Below the pieces are notes generated by a model. The model worked only from the letters and a program-made list of their open reading frames with translations, was not told where the DNA came from and did not search any database. This document shows positions 58,770 to 64,000 of a stretch of DNA of 64,000 bases, piece by piece. Position numbers and translations under genes: made by a program. Position 1 is the stretch's first letter, and every line of letters begins with the position of its first letter. The DNA is from Azospirillum oryzae (GTDB taxonomy: Bacteria > Pseudomonadota > Alphaproteobacteria > Azospirillales > Azospirillaceae), in NCBI RefSeq assembly GCF_900177515.1, contig NZ_FXAK01000005.1, positions 536,001 through 600,000 on the forward strand, given 5' to 3'.

Positions 58770-59222
58770 TCATTCCTCGTGTACGGTTTCCAGCCAGGAG
58801 CGGATCGCCCACAGCGCCTCCTGGCCCAGCGCTTCGCCGAACTTCGGCATGTAGGTCACGCCGTTGCGGATCGAGCCGTTGGTGACGCGCTCCTTGAACC
58901 ACTCGTCGCCGGCGTCGCCCTTTTCCAGATAGCGCAGGTCGGGAGCGATGCCGCCGGACACCGCGCCCAGCCCGTGGCAGCGTGCGCAGTTCTGGTTGAA
59001 GGCCGACGCGCCGATTTCGATGGCGCGCTCGTTGCCGCGATAAGGATTGCTGTCCCGCCACGTCTCGCCCAGCTTCTCCAGCCCGGTGGTGTCGACCGGC
59101 TGCGGCGTGACGTCGCCATGGCCAAAGGCCGGGCCGGCGAGACCGGCCGCCAGCACCCCGGCAAGGGCGAAAGGCGCCAGACGGCGGAAGCGTTTGTGGG
59201 GCGTGGCGGACCTGTGCGTCAT
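58770..59222 (-). CDS. pedF: Cytochrome c-550, PedF type
   Basis: 150 residues from ATG 59222 (GAAGAGG upstream). After an Arg-rich start, a signal peptide runs LAPFALAGVLAAGLAGPAFG. A single heme site Cys79-x2-Cys82-His83 (NCARCHGLGAV) is present, with a distal methionine in VTYMPKFGEAL. PedF-type cytochromes take electrons from periplasmic PQQ alcohol dehydrogenases. The dehydrogenase gene is not in this window. About 170 bases separate it from the regulator gene downstream. Confidence 0.93.
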   Translation of the reverse strand: MTHRSATPHKRFRRLAPFALAGVLAAGLAGPAFGHGDVTPQPVDTTGLEKLGETWRDSNPYRGNERAIEIGASAFNQNCARCHGLGAVSGGIAPDLRYLEKGDAGDEWFKERVTNGSIRNGVTYMPKFGEALGQEALWAIRSWLETVHEE

Positions 59223-59488
59223 CTGTGCGTCCTCTTCCTGCATCCGTCTTTCGGCTTTCGTTAGCCGTCCTGCCGCCGCTCCCGGTTTCGCGGGTGCGCA
59301 GGACGGTTGCCGATTCTGATTGCGGCCGAGGATAGCAATCGTTCGTTCGCGTAATTATTCGACGATGGTACAAGAGCGGCCCGTGCGGCCACGCTCACGC
59401 CCCACCGTCTTGGTCGATGGTCGGATGACGCATGCGGCATGCAGCCGGCCGGCCGTCGTAAGATTCGCGGCCCTGAAATCCGCTGTCG
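59223..59488. other. Intergenic region upstream of pedF
   Basis: Contains the pedF promoter region, locally AT-richer around 59330-59370 (aattattcgacgatgg). No gene or clear operator recognised. Confidence 0.3.
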
Positions 59489-60406
59489 TCACGTCAGGGG
59501 CGGCAGTCGTCCGGCATTGATGGCCGCCTTCACCTTGGCCAATTGCCGCACCGCCGGGTCGCCCAACCGCAGCGCCACGCCGGTCGACAGCACGTCGATC
59601 AGCGTCAGATGCACCAGCCGCGAAGCCATCGGGGTGTACATCTCGGTGTCCTCAACCGGCTGGCTGGCAATGACCACGCTCGCCATCGCCGCCAGCGGAG
59701 AGCGTGGCGCGGTGATCGCCACCACCGCCGTGCCCTGTGCCCGCGCCGCCGCCGCCAGCTCGTTGATCGTCCCGCTGCGCCCGGTGTTGGACAGCGCCAG
59801 CAGCACCCCGCCGGTCGCCATATTGACCAGCAGCATGCGTGCCAGCACCGGGTCGGCGCAGGGCTGTGCGTCGGCGCCGAAGCGCAGCAGCTTGTGCGCC
59901 GCGTCCTGGGCCAGCGCGCTCGACCCGCCGGTGCCGACGCACAGCACGCGCGGCGCATCCGCCAGCAGCGCGATGGCCCGCTCCAGCGCGCGATCGTCAA
60001 GTGCGGCGGATGCGGTGGTCAGGGCGGCGGCACTCGATGAAAAAATTTTTCGTGCCAGCGTGCCGACATCGTCGTCCGGCGCCACATCCTGGCTGACATA
60101 GGGGGTGCCGCCGCGAACCTCGTCGCGCAGCGCATCGCGCGCCTGGGATTCGGCAAGCCGCAGCTTGAAGTCCGGAAAGCCGCCGCAGCCGACGCTGCGG
60201 CAGAAGCGCACGACCGTCGCCTCGCTCACCTCGGCCGCCTGAGCCAGCGAGGTGACGTTGAGGTCGAGCACCCGTCGCGGGTCGCTCAGCACCAGGTCGG
60301 CAATCTGTCCCTCCGACCGCTTCAGGTCGCCTCGAAGCCGGCGGACCTCATCCAATATGTCCATTGGTGCAGGATTCGCGGCTGCGCTGTTGACCGGGGG
60401 TGCCAT
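59489..60406 (-). CDS. hexR: HexR, RpiR-family regulator of the Entner-Doudoroff pathway
   Basis: 305 residues. An N-terminal RpiR HTH (SEGQIADLVLSDPRRVLDLN, then SLAQAAEVSEATVVRFCRSV) and a SIS sugar-phosphate domain (ALLADAPRVLCVGTGGSSAL; ATGGVLLALSNTGRSGTINE) are present. HexR usually senses 2-keto-3-deoxy-6-phosphogluconate and represses edd, zwf and related genes. It is divergent from edd. A 14-mer TGAAAAAATTTTTC occurs both inside its coding sequence and before edd, suggesting its operator. Confidence 0.92.
   Translation of the reverse strand: MAPPVNSAAANPAPMDILDEVRRLRGDLKRSEGQIADLVLSDPRRVLDLNVTSLAQAAEVSEATVVRFCRSVGCGGFPDFKLRLAESQARDALRDEVRGGTPYVSQDVAPDDDVGTLARKIFSSSAAALTTASAALDDRALERAIALLADAPRVLCVGTGGSSALAQDAAHKLLRFGADAQPCADPVLARMLLVNMATGGVLLALSNTGRSGTINELAAAARAQGTAVVAITAPRSPLAAMASVVIASQPVEDTEMYTPMASRLVHLTLIDVLSTGVALRLGDPAVRQLAKVKAAINAGRLPPLT
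60038..60051. promoter_or_regulatory. hexR: Candidate HexR site inside hexR
   Basis: TGAAAAAATTTTTC within the coding region (encoding part of KIFSSS). The same 14-mer recurs at 60540-60553 in the hexR-edd promoter region, and its palindromic core GAAAAA-A-TTTTTC is rare in GC-rich DNA. Confidence 0.45.
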
Positions 60407-60488
60407 GACGTAAAGTTAACTCCCTGGATGGGGCGGAGCTGCTGGTGGCCGGACAGGCGCGATGCTGCAAGGAGCGCTCCTGTCACTA

Positions 60489-60553
60489 TGAAGAATTTTG
60501 CCGCATATGGCGAGAAATCCAGCTACCTTGCCCCATATATGAAAAAATTTTTC
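60489..60553. promoter_or_regulatory. Candidate HexR operators in the hexR-edd promoter region
   Basis: TGAAAAAATTTTTC at 60540-60553 and a weaker TGAAGAATTTTGC at 60489-60501, 51 bases apart, in an AT-rich stretch between divergent hexR and edd. Position 75-90 bases before edd fits repressor control. That HexR is the binder is inferred from context. Confidence 0.5.
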
Positions 60554-60627
60554 TTCACAGCCCGTCCCCTCAGGCGTATGGTCCGTTCCGGAAATCATCG
60601 CCTCCCACAAACGGTCGAGACGCGATC

Positions 60628-62466
60628 ATGAGCAAGCCCGCCCCCCTGAATTCTGTCGTCGCCCGCGTGACGGAGCGCATTGCCGAGCGCAGCCGCGACC
60701 GCCGTGCCGCCTATCTGGCGCGGCTGGAGAGCGCCGGCGGAAAGCCGCGCCGCCACCGCCTGGGCTGCGCCAACCTCGCCCACTCCTTCGCGGCCTGCGG
60801 GGCGAACGACAAGGCGGCACTGCGCGGCGAGACCCAGCCGTCGATCGGCATCGTCACCGCCTACAACGACATGCTCTCGGCCCATCAGCCCTACGAGCGC
60901 TATCCCGCCATGATCCGCGAGTCGGTGCGCGCGGCCGGCGGCGTGGCCCAGGTCGCCGGCGGCGTGCCCGCCATGTGCGACGGCGTCACCCAGGGTTACG
61001 AGGGGATGGAGCTGTCGCTGTTCAGCCGCGACGTGATCGCGCTGGCGACCGGCGTCGCGCTGTCCCATGCCACCTTCGACGGCGTGCTGTGCCTTGGCAT
61101 CTGCGACAAGATCGTCCCCGGTCTGATGATCGGCTCGCTCGCCTTCGGCCATCTGCCGACGATCTTCGTCCCCGCCGGCCCGATGCCGTCCGGCCTCTCG
61201 AACGCCGACAAGGCCAAGGCGCGCCAGCTCTACGCCCAGGGCAAGGTCGGCCGCGAGGAACTGCTGGAGGCGGAGTCCAAGTCCTATCACGCACCCGGCA
61301 CCTGCACCTTCTACGGCACCGCCAACACCAACCAGATGCTGATGGAGATCATGGGCCTGCATCTGCCGGGCGCCAGCTTCGTCAACCCCAACACGCCTCT
61401 GCGCGACGCGCTGACCGATGCGGCGGCCCGCCGGGTGGTGGCGATGACCACGCCCGGCGCCGGCACTCCCATCGGCCGCATCGTCGACGAGCGCGCGCTG
61501 GTCAACGGCATCGTCGGGCTGCTCGCGACCGGCGGCTCGACCAACCACACCCTGCATATCCCGGCCATCGCCGCCGCCGCCGGCATCGAACTGAACTGGG
61601 AGGATTTCGCCGAGCTGTCGGCGGTGGTCCCGCTGCTGGCCCGCGTCTATCCCAACGGCAGCGCCGACGTGAACCGCTTCCATCAGGCCGGCGGCATGCC
61701 CTTCATCATCGGCCAGCTGATCGATGCCGGTCTCGTCCATACCGACATTTCCACCATCCTTGGCGAGGGCGGGCTGGAGCCCTACCGCAGCATGCCGGAC
61801 CTGGACGAGGGCGGCGCCCTGACCTGGACCCGCGCGGGCACAGACCAGAGCGGCGACCCGGCGGTCGTCGCCACCACCGCGGCCCCCTTCGCGGCCGAAG
61901 GCGGCCTGCGCGTGCTGACCGGCAATCTCGGCCGCGGCGTCATCAAGACCTCTGCGGTCAAGCCGGAGCACCGCGTGGTCGAGGCCCCGGCGCGCGTCTT
62001 CGACAACCAGGAGGCGGTGCAGGCGGCTTTCCGTGCCGGCGAGCTCGATCGCGACGTGATCGTCGTCGTCCGCTACCAGGGTCCCGGCGCCAACGGCATG
62101 CCGGAACTGCACAAGCTGACCCCGCCCCTGGGCGTGCTGCAGGACAAGGGTTTCAAAGTCGCGCTGGTGACCGACGGCCGCATGTCCGGCGCGTCGGGCA
62201 AGGTGCCGGCCGCGATCCATGTCACGCCGGAGGTGAAGGGCGGCGGCCCGCTCGGCCGTGTGCGCGATGGCGACATCCTGCGGCTCGATGCGGAGGCCGG
62301 GACTCTGAATGCCCTGGTCGAATCCGCCGAGTGGGAGAACCGCGGCGCTCCCCCGCCGCCCAGCGAAGATTCCTCCCACGGCTGCGGGCGGGACCTGTTC
62401 TCCCTGTTCCGCAACAACGCCGGCCCGGCGGAGAGCGGCGCGTCCGTCCTCAACCTGCTGGGCTGA
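60628..62466 (+). CDS. edd: 6-phosphogluconate dehydratase (Entner-Doudoroff pathway)
   Basis: A 612-residue [4Fe-4S] dehydratase converting 6-phosphogluconate to KDPG. ATG 60628 begins [18 protein letters not shown]. Signature regions are [60 protein letters not shown] (cluster Cys) and [20 protein letters not shown]. The C-terminus has [20 protein letters not shown]. Length matches Edd (about 603-610). zwf follows after about 150 bases and a strong stem-loop. Confidence 0.96.
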   Translation: MSKPAPLNSVVARVTERIAERSRDRRAAYLARLESAGGKPRRHRLGCANLAHSFAACGANDKAALRGETQPSIGIVTAYNDMLSAHQPYERYPAMIRESVRAAGGVAQVAGGVPAMCDGVTQGYEGMELSLFSRDVIALATGVALSHATFDGVLCLGICDKIVPGLMIGSLAFGHLPTIFVPAGPMPSGLSNADKAKARQLYAQGKVGREELLEAESKSYHAPGTCTFYGTANTNQMLMEIMGLHLPGASFVNPNTPLRDALTDAAARRVVAMTTPGAGTPIGRIVDERALVNGIVGLLATGGSTNHTLHIPAIAAAAGIELNWEDFAELSAVVPLLARVYPNGSADVNRFHQAGGMPFIIGQLIDAGLVHTDISTILGEGGLEPYRSMPDLDEGGALTWTRAGTDQSGDPAVVATTAAPFAAEGGLRVLTGNLGRGVIKTSAVKPEHRVVEAPARVFDNQEAVQAAFRAGELDRDVIVVVRYQGPGANGMPELHKLTPPLGVLQDKGFKVALVTDGRMSGASGKVPAAIHVTPEVKGGGPLGRVRDGDILRLDAEAGTLNALVESAEWENRGAPPPPSEDSSHGCGRDLFSLFRNNAGPAESGASVLNLLG

Positions 62467-62469
62467 AAC

Positions 62470-62534
62470 CTGCCGGGCTGATCCGGCAGCGGAAAATCCT
62501 GGAACCTTGGGCCGGCATCGGGCCATGCCGGCCC
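62470..62534 (+). terminator. Two stem-loops between edd and zwf
   Basis: CTGCCGG-GCTGAT-CCGGCAG at 62470-62489, then a perfect 10-bp stem GGGCCGGCAT / ATGCCGGCCC at 62509-62534 (six-base loop). No T-run follows either, so they may be mRNA-stabilising or partial terminators instead of full terminators. Confidence 0.5.
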
Positions 62535-62618
62535 GCATTGTGACCGGCCCATCCCTGTGGCACCATGACGCACGGGCTGATCCAAGGCACCGTGCCATCG
62601 ACGTCGAGAGGTCCGAAG

Positions 62619-64000
62619 ATGCACTCCCGCTCCACCGTCGCAGCCCCCGCACTGCCTCCCTTCGACTATACGGTGTTCGGCGGCACCGGCGATCTGGCCC
62701 TGCGCAAGCTGCTGCCGGCGCTCTACCTGCGCGACAAGGCGGGGCAGGTGGCCGACGGCAGCCGCATCATCGGCGTCTCGCGCAGCCCGCTCGCCCCCTC
62801 CGACTATCGTGCCAAGGCGGAGGAGGCAATCCGCCAGCATGTGCCGGCGGACGAACGTGACACCGCCCTGATCGCCCGCTTCCTGGAGCGGCTGGATTAC
62901 GTCCCGGTCGACGCCACCTCCGACGCGGGCTGGGACGAACTGGCGGATCGGCTGAACAGCCCGCCGTCGCGCAGCAGCGACGCGGTGCGCATCTTCTATC
63001 TCGCCACCTCTCCGGGTCTGTTCGGTCCGGTCAGCGACCAACTGCGGGCCTTCGGTCTCGCGACCGCTGACTCGCGCGTCGTGTTGGAAAAGCCGATCGG
63101 CCGCGACCTCGCCTCGGCGCAGGAAATCAACGACCGGGTCGGCGCCGTCTTCACCGAGCCGCAGATTTACCGCATCGACCATTACCTTGGTAAGGAGACG
63201 GTGCAGAACCTGCTGGCTCTGCGCTTCGGCAACTCGCTGTTCGAGCCGCTGTGGAACGCCGACCACATCGACCATGTCCAGATCACCGTCGCCGAGACGG
63301 TCGGCGTGGAGGAGCGCGGCGGCTATTACGACCAATCCGGCGCGCTCCGCGACATGGTGCAGAACCATCTGCTGCAGCTCGTCTGTCTGGTCGGCATGGA
63401 ATGCCCGATCTCTCTCGCCCAGGAATCGGTGCGCGACGAAAAGCTGAAGGTCCTGCGGTCGCTGAAGCCCATCGGGCCGGACGAGATCGGCGGCTGCACC
63501 GTCCGCGGCCAGTATCGCGCCGGCGCGGTTGCCGGCGGTGCGGTGCCCGGCTATCTCGACGAACCCGGAATCCCGCCCGGCAGCGGCACCGAAACCTTTG
63601 TCGCGCTGAAGCTGGAGATCGACAACTGGCGCTGGGCCGGTGTGCCCTTCTACCTGCGCAGCGGCAAGCGGCTGCCGGCCAAGATGTCGGAAATCGTCAT
63701 CCAGTTCCGGCCGATCCGCCATTCGATCTTCCCGCAGGCGGCGGGCGAGTTGCAGGCCAACCGACTGATCGTTCGCCTCCAGCCCGACGAGAGCATCCGC
63801 CTGCACCTGATGACCAAGGAACCGGGGCCGGGCGGCATGCGCCTGCGGCCGGCGGCCCTGAACCTCAGCTTTGCCCAGACTTTCGGCGGTCGTTTCCCGG
63901 ATGCCTACGAGCGCCTGCTGATGGACGTGGTGCGCGGCAACTCCACCCTGTTCATGCGCCGCGACGAGGTCGAGGCGGCGTGGCAGTGGGCGGAGCCGAT
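62619..64000 (+). CDS. zwf: Glucose-6-phosphate 1-dehydrogenase (partial, 3' end outside window)
   Basis: Runs from ATG 62619 (GAGAGG eight bases upstream) to the window end, about 460 residues visible of a usual 490-500. The nucleotide-binding motif is VFGGTGDLALRKLLPALYLR. The substrate/active-site motif is YRIDHYLGKETVQNLLALRF, and KPIGRDLASAQEIN is conserved. It oxidises glucose 6-phosphate to 6-phosphogluconolactone, feeding Edd. The order hexR-edd-zwf supports use of the Entner-Doudoroff route for sugars. Confidence 0.95.
   Translation, partial: MHSRSTVAAPALPPFDYTVFGGTGDLALRKLLPALYLRDKAGQVADGSRIIGVSRSPLAPSDYRAKAEEAIRQHVPADERDTALIARFLERLDYVPVDATSDAGWDELADRLNSPPSRSSDAVRIFYLATSPGLFGPVSDQLRAFGLATADSRVVLEKPIGRDLASAQEINDRVGAVFTEPQIYRIDHYLGKETVQNLLALRFGNSLFEPLWNADHIDHVQITVAETVGVEERGGYYDQSGALRDMVQNHLLQLVCLVGMECPISLAQESVRDEKLKVLRSLKPIGPDEIGGCTVRGQYRAGAVAGGAVPGYLDEPGIPPGSGTETFVALKLEIDNWRWAGVPFYLRSGKRLPAKMSEIVIQFRPIRHSIFPQAAGELQANRLIVRLQPDESIRLHLMTKEPGPGGMRLRPAALNLSFAQTFGGRFPDAYERLLMDVVRGNSTLFMRRDEVEAAWQWAEP

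Overview
The window is chromosome- or chromid-like DNA from a GC-rich alphaproteobacterium, most probably Azospirillum or a close Rhodospirillales relative. This is inferred from gene content and style: heavy GC3 bias, a PQQ operon with pedF-type neighbours, an Entner-Doudoroff start (hexR/edd/zwf), alphaproteobacterial BioMNY, a giant poly-HAMP hybrid kinase and an EcfG-like promoter. No rRNA, tRNA, CRISPR array, insertion sequence or phage gene was seen. Genes are tightly packed, and many operons are joined by ATGA, GTGA or TGATG overlaps.

Layout. 1-10.1 kb: a truncated XRE/cupin-type regulator, a GNAT acetyltransferase, an EamA exporter, then a catabolic locus in which a DAO-type FAD oxidoreductase is divergent from hyuA-hyuB-[2Fe-2S]-FAD/NAD genes. 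The DAO protein and the last two genes together look like a heterotrimeric amino-acid dehydrogenase (Hcn/Lhp/opine-oxidase type) coupled to a hydantoinase/oxoprolinase. 10.2-17.3 kb: small HTH protein plus SulP transporter, AsmA protein, secreted protein, dienelactone hydrolase, and the methionine sulfoxide repair pair msrP-msrQ. 18.1-27.5 kb: a signalling operon with a cytosolic hybrid kinase carrying ten and a half 92-residue HAMP units (seven nearly identical), a second hybrid kinase, a small winged-helix-like protein and two small membrane proteins. 27.5-30.5 kb: lipoprotein, purT, and a calcium-binding protein with four exact 40-residue repeats.

30.7-36.5 kb is one six-gene minus-strand operon, bioM-bioN-bioY-acyl-CoA ligase-thiolase-MFS. 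It resembles Bacillus yhfUTS fused to BioMNY, and the thiolase lacks its C-terminal catalytic cysteine. 36.6-41.7 kb: methyltransferase, a polar amino-acid ABC importer and its HutC-like GntR regulator. 41.9-45.5 kb: pqiABC lipid-transport genes. 45.5-52.3 kb: an unknown gene behind a perfect Fur-like palindrome, orphan 2-oxoacid dehydrogenase E1 beta/alpha genes, and a yehZYXW (osmF) osmolyte ABC operon in the same order as E. coli. 52.4-53.8 kb: small stress protein, cysteine hydrolase, Lrp regulator. 53.8-59.2 kb: a minus-strand PQQ region (pedF, LuxR-type regulator, CXXCW protein, pqqABCDE) without its dehydrogenase. 59.5-64 kb: hexR divergent from edd and zwf (the latter cut by the window end).

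Main points for a second look: the poly-HAMP kinase and its exact 276-bp DNA repeats; the split dehydrogenase/hydantoinase locus with a CATAAG operator; the Cys-less thiolase in the biotin operon; paired identical 14-mers at hexR/edd; the Fur-like site before an unknown gene; and an inverted palindromic repeat pair that forms the N-terminus of the CXXCW protein. All functional statements come from reading motifs by eye. No database search was possible.
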